A stretch of DNA of 64,000 nucleotides from Maribacter thermophilus (GCF_001020565.1 NZ_LDAS01000001.1:2876520-2940519), one strand, 5' to 3'; shown: positions 1-9,343, counted from the stretch's first letter. Made by a program: numbers and translations. Notes: generated by a model from the sequence alone, not told the origin.

Positions 1-501
1 GTAAGAAAAGTGGTCATAGGCAACCTCCCTTTTCTTTTAAGCGATACCGTTGGATTTATACGAAAATTGCCCACACAGCTCGTAGAAAGCTTTAAAAGCA
101 CCTTGGACGAAGTGCGGGAGGCCGACCTTCTGCTTCATGTGGTGGACATTTCCCATCCCCAGTTCGAGGAGCACATCGAATCTGTAAACAAAATACTGTC
201 GGAAATCGAAAGTTCGGACAAAAAGACCATTATGGTCTTTAACAAGATAGACCAGTACGAACATGAGACCATAGACGAGGACGATTTGATTACCGAGCGC
301 ACCACAAAACATTTTACCATTGATGAATGGAAAAGCACGTGGATGGAAAAAGTTGGTGATAGGGCCCTCTTTATTTCTGCCCTGAACAAAGAAAACCTCG
401 ACGAGTTTAGAAAACGTGTTTATGATGAGGTAAGAGACATTCATGTCACCCGTTTTCCATATAATAATTTTCTTTATCCAGAACATTTGGACGAGTATTA
501 A
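1..501 (+). CDS. hflX: GTPase HflX, C-terminal part (cut by window edge)
   Basis: This is the last 166 residues of a TRAFAC-class GTPase; the frame is open to base 1, so the N-terminal HflX domain and the P-loop lie outside the window. The switch-II motif DTVGF is seen at the start, followed by the HflX-typical IRKLP stretch, and the G4 motif NKID is near the middle. HflX binds 50S ribosomal subunits and splits stalled or hibernating 70S ribosomes. It ends 265 bases before the convergent DUF3078 gene, with a bidirectional hairpin between them. The family call is firm; the symbol follows from the DTVGF-IRKLP context. Confidence 0.93.
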   Translation, partial: VRKVVIGNLPFLLSDTVGFIRKLPTQLVESFKSTLDEVREADLLLHVVDISHPQFEEHIESVNKILSEIESSDKKTIMVFNKIDQYEHETIDEDDLITERTTKHFTIDEWKSTWMEKVGDRALFISALNKENLDEFRKRVYDEVRDIHVTRFPYNNFLYPEHLDEY

Positions 502-678
502 AATACCATCTGCACACCCTGCTGTGCCATTCATCGATGAATTTGAACCGTTGATATCTTTCACAACATTTTAGGTCGCGTTCACAACATAAATTGCACA
601 CAAGTGAAACACTCACCGTAACTTTACACTGTGCGTAAGTGATAGTGTTGACCCCAAATCGATATTGAACTTATAACT

Positions 679-714
679 ATGAGTAAAATCCCAAATTTTA
701 CGATACCTACTTAA
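679..714 (+). CDS. Possible 11-residue ORF before a terminator
   Basis: An ATG opens an 11-codon frame (MSKIPNFTIPT, then TAA) that ends seven bases before a strong hairpin terminator. A TTGACC...TATAAC pair lies just upstream (648-677), but it is not of the flavobacterial type. Nothing shows that it is translated. It could be a micropeptide or the end of a small RNA from the hflX-DUF3078 gap. Confidence 0.2.
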   Translation: MSKIPNFTIPT

Positions 715-721
715 CCAAAAA

Positions 722-747
722 AGCCCTCTAAAAAGAGGGCTTTTTTT
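722..747. terminator. Bidirectional Rho-independent terminator
   Basis: An AGCCCTCT / AGAGGGCT stem with a four-base loop is followed by a T7 run on the plus strand; the minus strand has a T run too (rc of the A-rich 717-721). It lies between convergent hflX and the last gene of the suf operon and can serve both. Confidence 0.85.
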
Positions 748-766
748 ATACTACTATATTTATTGC

Positions 767-1699
767 TTAGAACGAGTAGTTCAATCCCAACAACCAATAC
801 GTCTGTAAATCGTTGTCAATACTATCAAAAGTAGCACTTGGATCGGGCACTACGGCATCGTTTATAGCATAATTAAGAGCTTCTTGCTTGTTATTTCTTA
901 AGCCAAACTCAAAACCTAACCCTATGCCGTTCCAAAGAGTATAACCAAAAGAGTTTATCCAAGTCCAGTTAGACAAATCTGATGACTTGTAGCTTTGAAA
1001 CATAGAAAGGTTTGACTTAAAATTGATATTACCAATTTTACGGGTATAATCGGCTACGATCTTTGCACCTAAAGAAGATTCGAAAATATCGTCTTCGCTA
1101 CTAAACACAAAGTTATAGTTTAAAGGGTGTATTACCACTACCAAATCGGTTATCGGTGTCCAAGTGGCACCAATACCTAAATCTAAATAACCAGGATCGT
1201 TAAAGTTGTCCAAAATGGTGGTTCTATATTCCCCCAATGCAGAAATAGCGAACTTTTCACTCAATTTACGACCGTACAAAGAGGTAATGGTGAAAACATC
1301 GGTAGCTTGTCTAAAGCTATCATCATCGGTAGGGTCGTCTTTATCATCAAATTTTACCCATCCCAAGTTTAAGTTACCAGAGTTTCTCCAGAAAAACTTT
1401 TCTTGCTGTAAATTGGCATAACCGTTTACCGTAACTCCGATATTACCGGTAGAGTTGTTAGGTGTACCTTGGGCATACCAGTTATCAAAACCACTGACAT
1501 TGGCTCCTATGGTACCAAAAGCTCCTATCTTCCAACCTGGAAGTGCATCAATTTGACCTTTTATTGCATCTACTCTTCCTTGGATAGCTGCAATCGAATC
1601 TTTTTTAGAAGCCATTTCGGCCTTTAGTTCCTCTTCTGTCTGCGCAAAGCCAAAAGCACACGCCAACATCAACATTGTAGTTAAAAAAATGTTCTTCAT
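767..1699 (-). CDS. DUF3078 outer-membrane beta-barrel protein
   Basis: A 310-residue exported protein. Residues 1-20 form a signal peptide ending in FAQ, residues 21-50 are a charged, probably helical stretch, and the rest has the alternating aromatic strands of a beta barrel. It ends in LLGLNYSF, with the terminal Phe expected of a BAM substrate. The pattern fits the Bacteroidota DUF3078 family, whose function is unknown. It is the last gene of the suf transcription unit, 67 bases after the DUF2480 gene and just before a terminator, but that gap could hold its own promoter, so a role in Fe-S assembly should not be assumed. Confidence 0.85.
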   Translation of the reverse strand: MKNIFLTTMLMLACAFGFAQTEEELKAEMASKKDSIAAIQGRVDAIKGQIDALPGWKIGAFGTIGANVSGFDNWYAQGTPNNSTGNIGVTVNGYANLQQEKFFWRNSGNLNLGWVKFDDKDDPTDDDSFRQATDVFTITSLYGRKLSEKFAISALGEYRTTILDNFNDPGYLDLGIGATWTPITDLVVVIHPLNYNFVFSSEDDIFESSLGAKIVADYTRKIGNINFKSNLSMFQSYKSSDLSNWTWINSFGYTLWNGIGLGFEFGLRNNKQEALNYAINDAVVPDPSATFDSIDNDLQTYWLLGLNYSF

Positions 1700-1766
1700 G
1701 ATAATTAGTGTTTATTTTTTTAGAAACGCAAATGTACGAATAGTCACTTTTCCCCTACAGGAATTT

Positions 1767-2279
1767 CTATTGATTTTTTTCCTTATACAAAGGAACAGAG
1801 GAGCATGCCTCCCCGTACATGATGGATTTTGCTACGGACTGAAGTTTGTCGGCTAACATAATATAGGCGTTTGGAGGTACCGGTTTTTCACTACAGCCCT
1901 TAATTATGACCGGTTTGTTTTTATAACCGGAGACATCCATGTTTTGGATAATAGATTGATACAATAAGGTTTCTAAATCCTCTAAGGTACCTTGAACCAC
2001 CTTTTTTGCATAAGGATGAAGCTTTGTGGTAATAAGCATATAGGCCCAACCCGGTACAATGGCATCGGTAGCGCAGGTCAGAACAACGTATGCATCTTTA
2101 TATTGCTCCCAATCATGTTCTTTTAAATATGCCCTGAACTCCTTTTCTCGTAAAATAAAACCTTCGAAAAGCCAATCTTTTATATCCAAAACAATTCTAT
2201 TGCCTGTAGGATAGTAATCTTCAAGGTCAATAGTAACCAACCTGCTTTGTGATACTCTATTTATTATTTCGTCTGACAT
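1767..2279 (-). CDS. DUF2480 family protein
   Basis: A 170-residue cytoplasmic protein with no signal peptide, matching the DUF2480 family by its opening (SRLVTIDLEDYYPTG) and its central TCATDAIVPGWAYML stretch. The function is unknown. In Bacteroidota this family is commonly found beside suf genes; here it follows the SufT-like gene by 39 bases on the same strand. Three conserved-looking cysteines (in LTCATDA, IKGCSEKP and GEACSS) could bind metal or a cluster, which is inference only. Confidence 0.85.
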   Translation of the reverse strand: MSDEIINRVSQSRLVTIDLEDYYPTGNRIVLDIKDWLFEGFILREKEFRAYLKEHDWEQYKDAYVVLTCATDAIVPGWAYMLITTKLHPYAKKVVQGTLEDLETLLYQSIIQNMDVSGYKNKPVIIKGCSEKPVPPNAYIMLADKLQSVAKSIMYGEACSSVPLYKEKNQ

Positions 2280-2318
2280 ATAGCTTTTACCGATTCAATT
2301 CTAATGGTGAAGGCGCAA

Positions 2319-2651
2319 TTATAAAAGCCCTAGCTCTAATTTGGCCTCTTCGCTCATTAAATCTTGGGTCCATGGTGGATCAAACGTAATCTCTACCTCA
2401 GCATCTTTTATATCGTTCAAGGACTTTACTTTTTCCTCTACCTCGGTAGGCAAGGTTTCGGCAACAGGGCAATTTGGAGAGGTAAGGGTCATCAATATCT
2501 TTACCTCATTGTCCTCATTGACCAAAACGTCATATATTAATCCTAGTTCGTATATATCTACAGGAATTTCTGGATCATAAATAGTCTTTAAGACCTTTAC
2601 TATTTTCTCTCCCAATTCGGAGGTGTCCCTTTCTTGTGTTTCTTCGCTCAT
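2319..2651 (-). CDS. sufT: SufT/MIP18-like (DUF59) Fe-S assembly protein
   Basis: A 110-residue single-domain MIP18 (DUF59) protein. The family motif DPEIPVDIYELGLIYDV spans residues 26-42; the conserved Cys is C61 in SPNCPVAE and DPPWT is at 91-95. Such proteins act late in Fe-S cluster assembly or delivery to apoproteins. It starts five bases after sufE, so translation is probably coupled. The symbol rests on family and operon position. Confidence 0.88.
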   Translation of the reverse strand: MSEETQERDTSELGEKIVKVLKTIYDPEIPVDIYELGLIYDVLVNEDNEVKILMTLTSPNCPVAETLPTEVEEKVKSLNDIKDAEVEITFDPPWTQDLMSEEAKLELGLL

Positions 2652-2656
2652 ATCTC

Positions 2657-3082
2657 TTAATTTTTTAATTGCGTCTGATAAGCGATCGCATATAGTTTTA
2701 ACTGTTTGATCATGCTTACAAGACCATTGGCCCTTGTGGGCGATAAATGCTCTTTTAATCCGATTTCATCAATAAAATCGGTATCTGCATCTATAATATC
2801 TTGGGGTTTTTGATTGCTAAAGGCCCTTATTAAAATAGCAATGATCCCCTTGGTGATGATCGCATCGCTATCGGCGGTAAACACCAATTTGTCTCCATCC
2901 AACTCGGCATGTACCCATACTTTGCTCTGGCAACCTTTTATAATATTATCATCGGTCTTATATTCTTCGTCGATCATGGGAAGCGATTTGCCCAACTCTA
3001 TCATATATTCATAGCGCTGCATCCAATCATCGAACATTGAAAACTCATCTACAATCTCTTCTTGTATCTCTTTAATTTTCAT
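2657..3082 (-). CDS. sufE: Cysteine desulfuration protein SufE
   Basis: A 141-residue SufE-fold protein that takes the persulfide from SufS and passes sulfur to the SufBCD scaffold. The acceptor cysteine is C51 in the motif IKGCQSKVWV. The length is normal for the family. It lies 73 bases after sufS and five before the SufT-like gene in the suf operon. Confidence 0.95.
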   Translation of the reverse strand: MKIKEIQEEIVDEFSMFDDWMQRYEYMIELGKSLPMIDEEYKTDDNIIKGCQSKVWVHAELDGDKLVFTADSDAIITKGIIAILIRAFSNQKPQDIIDADTDFIDEIGLKEHLSPTRANGLVSMIKQLKLYAIAYQTQLKN

Positions 3083-3155
3083 GGGTGGCTTTTACACAAA
3101 AGTACAATAGGAATTCTTGGGAATCAAAAGTTTAGGCTTATGCTAACAAAATAGC

Positions 3156-4382
3156 TTACACCAGCATGTTTTTAGCTCTTTCTACACCGGCCACGAGCAC
3201 ATCTATTTCTTCTTTGGTATTATAAAAGCTAAAACTGGCCCTTACCGTTCCGGGGATGCCGTAAAAGTCCATAATAGGTTGTGTGCAATGATGTCCCGTT
3301 CGTACCGCAATACCCAATTTATCTAAAATAGTGCCTACATCGTAAGGGTGCACCCCTTCGATATTAAATGAAATAACGGCCGTTTTATGTGCTGCGGTAC
3401 CGTAGATCTTTAATCCCTCTATCTTTAAAAGCTCTTGCGTAGCATACTCTAAAAGTTCGTGTTCGTACTCGACAATATTGGCAAAGCCAATATTGTTCAT
3501 GTAGTCGAGGGCTGCACCAAAGGCAATTCCGCCACAGATATTGGGCGTACCCGCCTCAAATTTATGAGGTAGTTCTGCATAGGTGGTCTTTTCAAACGTA
3601 ACCTCGGCGATCATTTCCCCTCCTCCTTGATAAGGGGGTAGTTTATTGAGCCACTCTTCTTTTCCGTAAAGCATGCCAACACCCGTAGGACCACACATCT
3701 TATGAGCGGAAACAACATAAAAGTCTACATCCAACGCTTGTACATCGGCCTTTATATGTGGAGCTGCCTGTGCCCCGTCTATCAATACCGCAGCACCGAC
3801 CCCATGGGCCATATCAATAATTTTCTCAATTGGGTTTATAGTGCCAAGAGCGTTGGACACATGGTTACAGAATACCAATTTTGTTTTAGGGGAGAGTATT
3901 TCAGAAAACTTCTCCATTAGCAACTCTCCCTGTTGGTTCATTGGTATCACCTTAAGTACCGCACCTGTTCGTTCGCAAAGCATTTGCCATGGCACAATAT
4001 TGGAGTGGTGTTCCATGGCGGAAACTATAATCTCGTCTCCCTTTTCCAACAACGAAGTAAATCCGCTGGCTACCAGGTTAATGCCATGGGTAGTACCCGA
4101 AGTAAATATGATTTCGTATGAATTCTTTGCATTAAAGTGCTTCTGAATTTTCTGCCGTGCTATCTCATATTTATCTGTAGCCTCTTGCGAAAGCGCGTGC
4201 ACACCACGGTGAATATTGGCATTGTAGTTTTCATAATAATCTACAATGGCATCTATCACCTGTTTTGGGGTCTGCGATGTAGCGGCATTGTCGAAATACA
4301 CCAAAGGTTTTCCGTTCACTTCACGATTTAGTATCGGAAAGTCTTCTCGAATTGCTTTAATATCCAGGGTTGATATAACCAT
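3156..4382 (-). CDS. sufS: Cysteine desulfurase SufS
   Basis: A 408-residue PLP enzyme (class V aminotransferase fold) that converts cysteine to alanine and an enzyme-bound persulfide. The PLP lysine is K228 (SAHKMCGPTG) and the catalytic cysteine is C366 (RTGHHCTQP), the short group II loop typical of SufS rather than IscS. It follows sufD by 24 bases and feeds the adjacent SufE. No IscS, IscU or IscR gene is present here, so this appears to be the main Fe-S system in the window. Confidence 0.96.
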   Translation of the reverse strand: MVISTLDIKAIREDFPILNREVNGKPLVYFDNAATSQTPKQVIDAIVDYYENYNANIHRGVHALSQEATDKYEIARQKIQKHFNAKNSYEIIFTSGTTHGINLVASGFTSLLEKGDEIIVSAMEHHSNIVPWQMLCERTGAVLKVIPMNQQGELLMEKFSEILSPKTKLVFCNHVSNALGTINPIEKIIDMAHGVGAAVLIDGAQAAPHIKADVQALDVDFYVVSAHKMCGPTGVGMLYGKEEWLNKLPPYQGGGEMIAEVTFEKTTYAELPHKFEAGTPNICGGIAFGAALDYMNNIGFANIVEYEHELLEYATQELLKIEGLKIYGTAAHKTAVISFNIEGVHPYDVGTILDKLGIAVRTGHHCTQPIMDFYGIPGTVRASFSFYNTKEEIDVLVAGVERAKNMLV

Positions 4383-4406
4383 TTATGTATACTCTTTAAT
4401 ACCTTT

Positions 4407-5723
4407 CTAAAGGTCGAATCCAAGATTAACTCCTAACTTTTTAGCTATTAACTTGTTAATACGTGCCTTTAGTTCTGGTATACGAACACTTTCCAATACA
4501 TTATTGGCAAAAGCATACATTAACAAAGCACGCGCTTCCTTTTTAGGAATACCTCGAGATTGCAAGTAGAACAAAGCATCTTCATCTAACTGACCAATGG
4601 TACAACCGTGCGAACATTTTACGTCATCCGCAAAAATCTCTAATTGTGGTTTGGTGTTGATCGTTGCCTTGTCACTGATCAAAATATTATTGTTCTGCTG
4701 AAAAGCATTCGTCTTTTGGGCAATCTTATCTACGATAATTTTACCGTTGAAAACACCTGTTGAACCATCGCCGTAAATACCTTTATAGTCTTGATGACTT
4801 TCACAGTTAGGCTCTATATGATGCACCAAGGTGTGGTGATCCACATGTTGTTTATCCCCTAATATGGTAACACCCTTCATGGTAGAATCTATATACTCCC
4901 CATTTTGATAGAAGTTTAAATTGTTACGGGTAAGTTTGCCCCCAAAAGAAAAGGTGTGCACTTTTACCACGCTCTTACCTTTTTGATTGATATAGGTGTT
5001 GTCTATCAAAGATGATTCTGGAGCATCGTTCTGTATTTTATAGTAATCTACAATACCATTTTCGGCGGCGAATATCTCGGTAACCGAATTGGTCAAAACC
5101 TCATTTGACGTTAAACTCTGATGACGCTCTATAATCTGTACTTCCGCATTTTCCTCTACCACTATCAAATTACGTGGCTGTAACATCAAAGCAGCCTCGT
5201 TGCCTGTCGCAAAATGTAAAATCTCGATAGGCTTTTTGGGCATTTTGTTCTTTGGAATGTAGATATAGGCCCCTTCTCTACTAAAAGCGGTATTCAGTGT
5301 TGTCAAAGATTCTTCCTTAGAAGCCACCTTATTAAAATAGACGTCTATGACCGGTTTGTACATAGGCTTGGTCAATGCAGCGCTCATAAGACAAATATCC
5401 ACACCATCATGTGTTGTCTCAGATAGGTAAGAGCTATAAATACCGTCTACAAAAACAATCTTATAGGTGTCTATTTCATGAAGAAAATAACGCTTTACGT
5501 CTTTGTACTCTATTGTATTTTCTTCTTTTGGGAAAATACTGAAATCAATCTTTTGAATACTGTTTAACGAAGTGTACTTCCAGGCCTCCTCTTTCTTAGA
5601 GGGAAATCCTTTCTCCTCAAAATTCTTTATTGCTTCCATACGTACATCGTGAACAGGGTTGTCTACATCCACATTGTTCTCGAATGCCATAAAGGAAGAT
5701 ATCAACTTATCTTTTAAATCCAT
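4407..5723 (-). CDS. sufD: Fe-S assembly scaffold subunit SufD
   Basis: A 438-residue SufB/D-family protein with the right-handed beta-helix core and the C-terminal signature DVKCSHGCTIGQLDEDALFYLQSRGI-like, containing H372, equivalent to the conserved SufD His. SufD forms the SufB-SufC2-SufD complex that builds and transfers clusters. The N-terminal segment has the usual EEAWKYTSL motif. It sits between sufC (66-base gap) and sufS (24-base gap). Confidence 0.95.
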   Translation of the reverse strand: MDLKDKLISSFMAFENNVDVDNPVHDVRMEAIKNFEEKGFPSKKEEAWKYTSLNSIQKIDFSIFPKEENTIEYKDVKRYFLHEIDTYKIVFVDGIYSSYLSETTHDGVDICLMSAALTKPMYKPVIDVYFNKVASKEESLTTLNTAFSREGAYIYIPKNKMPKKPIEILHFATGNEAALMLQPRNLIVVEENAEVQIIERHQSLTSNEVLTNSVTEIFAAENGIVDYYKIQNDAPESSLIDNTYINQKGKSVVKVHTFSFGGKLTRNNLNFYQNGEYIDSTMKGVTILGDKQHVDHHTLVHHIEPNCESHQDYKGIYGDGSTGVFNGKIIVDKIAQKTNAFQQNNNILISDKATINTKPQLEIFADDVKCSHGCTIGQLDEDALFYLQSRGIPKKEARALLMYAFANNVLESVRIPELKARINKLIAKKLGVNLGFDL

Positions 5724-5789
5724 TTTTTTTAGTGTTAAGTAGTCGGCTTAAATTAAAAGGTGCGTTCATTTACCTTGCTTGCATACCTT

Positions 5790-6542
5790 TTAAACGGCAG
5801 CTTCTTGCTTTAACCAATCATACCCTTTTTCCTCTAGTTCCATTGCCAGCTCCTTACCTCCCGACTTCACGATTCTACCGTTATAAAGTACGTGCACAAA
5901 ATCTGGCACTATGTAATCCAACAATCTTTGGTAGTGTGTAATCACGATTACGGCGTTGTCCTTACTCTTTAACTTGTTTACACCGTTGGCCACGATTCTT
6001 AAGGCATCGATATCCAAACCTGAATCGGTTTCGTCCAAAATGGCCACTTTAGGCTCTAACATCGCCATTTGAAAGATTTCGTTACGCTTCTTTTCTCCAC
6101 CAGAAAAACCTTCGTTTAAAGATCTTGACAAGAATTTACGGTCTATCTCCAATAATTCGGATTTCTCACGAATCATTTTCAACATCTCATTGGCCGGCAT
6201 ATCATCTAACCCTTTGGCTTTTCTAGACTCGTTGATAGCCGTTTTCATGAAATTGGTAACAGATACCCCTGGAATCTCTACCGGATATTGGAATGACAGA
6301 AAAATACCTTTGTGCGCCCTTTCCTCCGGTGCAATATCTTCTAGGTCTTCTCCATCAAGTGCTACACTACCCTCGGTAACCTCAAATTCTTCTTTACCGG
6401 CAATAACGGAAGCCAATGTACTTTTACCAGAACCGTTTGGTCCCATAATCGCATGTACTTCACCTGCTTTTACCTCTAGGTTTATCCCCTTTAATATTTC
6501 CTTATCCTCTACCTGTGCATGCAGGTCTGTAATTTTCAACAT
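5790..6542 (-). CDS. sufC: Fe-S assembly ATPase SufC
   Basis: A 250-residue cytoplasmic ABC-type ATPase without a membrane domain. Walker A (GPNGSGKST) is at residues 34-42, the signature is GFSGGEKKRNE, and Walker B/D-loop is VAILDETDSGLD; all match SufC. ATP hydrolysis drives conformational change in SufBCD. It starts only six bases after the metallo-beta-lactamase-fold gene, so that unexpected gene is probably co-translated with sufC. Confidence 0.97.
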   Translation of the reverse strand: MLKITDLHAQVEDKEILKGINLEVKAGEVHAIMGPNGSGKSTLASVIAGKEEFEVTEGSVALDGEDLEDIAPEERAHKGIFLSFQYPVEIPGVSVTNFMKTAINESRKAKGLDDMPANEMLKMIREKSELLEIDRKFLSRSLNEGFSGGEKKRNEIFQMAMLEPKVAILDETDSGLDIDALRIVANGVNKLKSKDNAVIVITHYQRLLDYIVPDFVHVLYNGRIVKSGGKELAMELEEKGYDWLKQEAAV

Positions 6543-6548
6543 AATATC

Positions 6549-7415
6549 TTACTTTAAAAATTCTGGTGCCTTAGGCATTTTATTAAAATCTTCTTTTTGA
6601 TGTTGTAGGTATACTTTAGCTTCTTTTTCTTTGGCAAAAGCCTCAAAGGCCTCCATACTTGCCAATGTTTTTTCTACATCATAATTAAAAATGGGTACTC
6701 TTTTATGTTCTCTATTTTCGTACAGATGATACAAATCTCCTGTTAGCAGGGTAGGTCCGTTCTCATCTAGTTCTAAATACAGTACTTGGTGCCCCGGTGT
6801 ATGGCCCGGCATAGCTTTGATAACCACGCTTCCATCTTCGAACACATCATAGTCACCATTGATTTTTTTTATATTCTTTAGATCTCTCACTGCATTGTAC
6901 AGCTCCGGATTTGATACGGCCGTTGCTTCACTGGCCACAAAGTCATACTCTGCCTCTTGCACCAACCATGTGGCATCTTTGAGTGCGTTTGCATGACCGC
7001 TATGGTCAAAATGGGTATGTGATAGGGCGAGAAAATCAATATCGGCCAATGTCATCCCTATTTTCTTTAATTGATTTACTACCGAATCTCTTCTAGAAAC
7101 CGTAAAAGCCCCGTTTGGCGTTGTATAAGGGTCTTGCCCTACCAACATCTCTGGCAAACCGGCATCCCACATTAAATTTCCCTTAGGGTGACTAATAACA
7201 TAAAACGCATCCGAGAATTCTTTGCTTTGACCATGATAAGTGGTGTCTTGAGAAAAAAGTTCTAGATCGTTCACCATTACGGTACCTCCATCAAAGGTAT
7301 ATAGCTTTATACCGGTTTTGATCTTCTCCACACGCTTCGCCACTGCTTCTTTCTTCTCTTGTTTACAAGAAAAAGCAGTGAAAAGAATTGTAAGTAGCAA
7401 AAAATATTTTTTCAT
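6549..7415 (-). CDS. Metallo-beta-lactamase-fold lipoprotein (lactonase-like) inside the suf operon
   Basis: A 288-residue lipoprotein: hydrophobic leader with lipobox Cys at C17 (TAFSCKQ), then a complete metallo-beta-lactamase fold. The di-zinc ligands are visible: H133, H135, D137 and H138 in HTHFDHSGH, H205 in GHTPGH, D227 in LTGDLYH and a late H272. The layout resembles the N-acyl homoserine lactonase family, but the substrate cannot be read from the sequence. It is periplasmic or outer-membrane anchored, unlike its cytoplasmic Suf neighbours, yet lies between sufB (75-base gap) and sufC (6-base gap). This position suggests shared transcription, for instance under oxidative stress or iron limitation, which is inference. 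Confidence 0.85.
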   Translation of the reverse strand: MKKYFLLLTILFTAFSCKQEKKEAVAKRVEKIKTGIKLYTFDGGTVMVNDLELFSQDTTYHGQSKEFSDAFYVISHPKGNLMWDAGLPEMLVGQDPYTTPNGAFTVSRRDSVVNQLKKIGMTLADIDFLALSHTHFDHSGHANALKDATWLVQEAEYDFVASEATAVSNPELYNAVRDLKNIKKINGDYDVFEDGSVVIKAMPGHTPGHQVLYLELDENGPTLLTGDLYHLYENREHKRVPIFNYDVEKTLASMEAFEAFAKEKEAKVYLQHQKEDFNKMPKAPEFLK

Positions 7416-7490
7416 TCCCGGTACGTTTATTACATGTAGTTATCGTTCAACACACCCAATAACCATAGCAATTGGATGCATTTAACTTGA

Positions 7491-8936
7491 TTACCCTACT
7501 GAGCCTTCTAAACTTATTTCCAATAACTTTTGCGCCTCTACCGCAAACTCCATCGGCAACTTGTTCAATACCTCCTTACTAAATCCGTTTACTATCAAGG
7601 CAATCGCCTTTTCTGTTTCTATTCCTCTTTGGTTACAGTAAAAAATTTGGTCTTCACCTATTTTACTGGTAGTGGCCTCATGTTCTATTTGAGCCGTCTT
7701 GTTCTTTGCCTCTATGTATGGAAAAGTATGTGCCCCACATTCATTGCCCATAAGAAGCGAATCGCATTGCGAAAAGTTTCTTGCATTTTCGGCACGACTA
7801 TTTACCTGTACCAACCCTCGGTAACTGTTTTGCGACTTACCTGCAGAGATTCCTTTAGATATAATGGTACTCTTGGTATTCTTTCCTAAATGGATCATTT
7901 TTGTACCCGTATCTGCCTGTTGATAATTGTTGGTAACGGCAATGGAGTAAAATTCACCGATAGAGTTATCTCCCTTTAAAATACAAGAAGGATACTTCCA
8001 TGTTACCGCCGAACCCGTTTCTACTTGTGTCCAAGAAATTTTTGCATTCTTCTCGCAAAGCCCCCTTTTGGTAACAAAATTGTACACTCCCCCTTTTCCT
8101 TCCTTATCACCAGGAAACCAGTTTTGAACGGTAGAATACTTTATTTCGGCATCATCCAATGCAATTAATTCTACAACTGCGGCATGTAATTGGTTCTCGT
8201 CCCTTGATGGTGCGGTACAACCTTCAAGATAACTTACATAGCTACCTTCGTCTGCAATCACCAAAGTTCTTTCGAACTGCCCGGTACCTGCTTGGTTGAT
8301 CCTAAAATAAGTGGACAGCTCCATAGGGCAACGTACCCCTTTGGGAATGTAGCAAAAACTACCATCTGAAAAAACGGCAGAGTTTAGGGCCGCATAAAAA
8401 TTGTCTTTTTGTGGCACTACCGTTCCTATATATTTTTTTACCAACTCTGGATGCTCTTTGATCGCCTCAGAAATAGAGCAAAAAATAATACCCTTTTCCG
8501 CCAAGGTTTTCTTGAAGGTAGTGGCCACCGAAACGGAATCCATCACGATATCCACCGCCACACCTGCCAATTTCTTTTGTTCATCGATGGATATACCCAA
8601 CTTCTTAAAAGTGTCCAACAACTCCGGGTCCACCTCGTCCAAACTATTATATTTTGGCTTTTTGTTGGGTGCCGAATAGTAAGAAATCGCTTGAAAATCG
8701 GGCTTTTTATAATGAACGTTGGCCCACTCTGGCTCTTCCATTTCCTTCCATGCCTTAAAAGCCTCCAAACGCCATTGTGTCATCCACTCGGGCTCCTCTT
8801 TCTTTTTTGAAATGGCAGTCACGATTTCTTCGTTCAGGCCATTGGGGAAAGTATCCGATTCTATGTCCGTATAAAAACCATATTCATACTCCTTGGTTTC
8901 CAGTTCTTTTTTTAATTCCTCTTCAGTATATGCCAT
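7491..8936 (-). CDS. sufB: Fe-S assembly scaffold subunit SufB
   Basis: A 481-residue SufB of normal length. The C-terminal [21 protein letters not shown] region holds the conserved Cys used for nascent cluster and persulfide handling, and the core carries the [20 protein letters not shown] motif. It is the second gene of the operon, 39 bases after the A-type carrier gene and followed by the metallo-hydrolase gene rather than directly by sufC. Confidence 0.97.
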   Translation of the reverse strand: MAYTEEELKKELETKEYEYGFYTDIESDTFPNGLNEEIVTAISKKKEEPEWMTQWRLEAFKAWKEMEEPEWANVHYKKPDFQAISYYSAPNKKPKYNSLDEVDPELLDTFKKLGISIDEQKKLAGVAVDIVMDSVSVATTFKKTLAEKGIIFCSISEAIKEHPELVKKYIGTVVPQKDNFYAALNSAVFSDGSFCYIPKGVRCPMELSTYFRINQAGTGQFERTLVIADEGSYVSYLEGCTAPSRDENQLHAAVVELIALDDAEIKYSTVQNWFPGDKEGKGGVYNFVTKRGLCEKNAKISWTQVETGSAVTWKYPSCILKGDNSIGEFYSIAVTNNYQQADTGTKMIHLGKNTKSTIISKGISAGKSQNSYRGLVQVNSRAENARNFSQCDSLLMGNECGAHTFPYIEAKNKTAQIEHEATTSKIGEDQIFYCNQRGIETEKAIALIVNGFSKEVLNKLPMEFAVEAQKLLEISLEGSVG

Positions 8937-8975
8937 ATGCTCTCAAATAAGTAAGCCGATAAAATCGACTACGAT

Positions 8976-9305
8976 TTATAGTGAAAAACTTTCTCCGCAA
9001 CCGCAAGTACGTTGCGCGTTCGGATTATTGAAGACAAAGCCTTTTCCGTTTAACCCCCCTGAATATTCCAGAACGGTACCTACTAAATATAAAAAACTCT
9101 TTTTGTCCACAATAATGCGGATATCATTATCTTCAAAAACCTTATCGGTTTCATTCATTTTGTCGTCAAACTTCAACTCGTAGGATAAGCCACTACAGCC
9201 ACCACTTTTAACACCCACCCGAACATAATCCTTGGCAGCGTCATAACCTTCCTCTGTCATAAGGTCGATTACTTTCTTTTTTGCCGTTTCCGATACTTGA
9301 ATCAT
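8976..9305 (-). CDS. sufA: A-type Fe-S carrier (SufA/IscA/HesB family)
   Basis: A 109-residue A-type carrier with the three invariant cysteines C37 (GGCSG), C101 and C103 (CGCGESF). It accepts clusters from SufBCD and passes them to apoproteins. It is the first gene of the leftward operon; a TATATTTG -7 match is present upstream on the minus strand (9336-9343). The name SufA is by operon position; ErpA- or IscA-like function is also possible. Confidence 0.92.
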   Translation of the reverse strand: MIQVSETAKKKVIDLMTEEGYDAAKDYVRVGVKSGGCSGLSYELKFDDKMNETDKVFEDNDIRIIVDKKSFLYLVGTVLEYSGGLNGKGFVFNNPNAQRTCGCGESFSL

Positions 9306-9335
9306 CTCTTAAATGGATTAATTATAAACAGTTTA

Positions 9336-9343
9336 CAAATATA
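9336..9343 (-). promoter_or_regulatory. Probable -7 element for the suf operon
   Basis: The minus strand reads TATATTTG, a perfect TANNTTTG flavobacterial -7 box, about 30 bases upstream of the sufA start. No clear TTG was seen at the proper distance, so the -33 element is weak or degenerate. No known operator such as an IscR site was recognised. Confidence 0.5.

Noticed and set aside
37-564. Long open frame on the minus strand opposite hflX
   Set aside because: It is fully antisense to a clear HflX frame and its translation has no family character; many similar antisense frames across the window were dropped for the same reason.
6549-7415. Naming the metallo-hydrolase a quorum-quenching AHL lactonase
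   Set aside because: The fold and ligands fit, but many related enzymes have other substrates, and the operon gives no quorum-sensing context.
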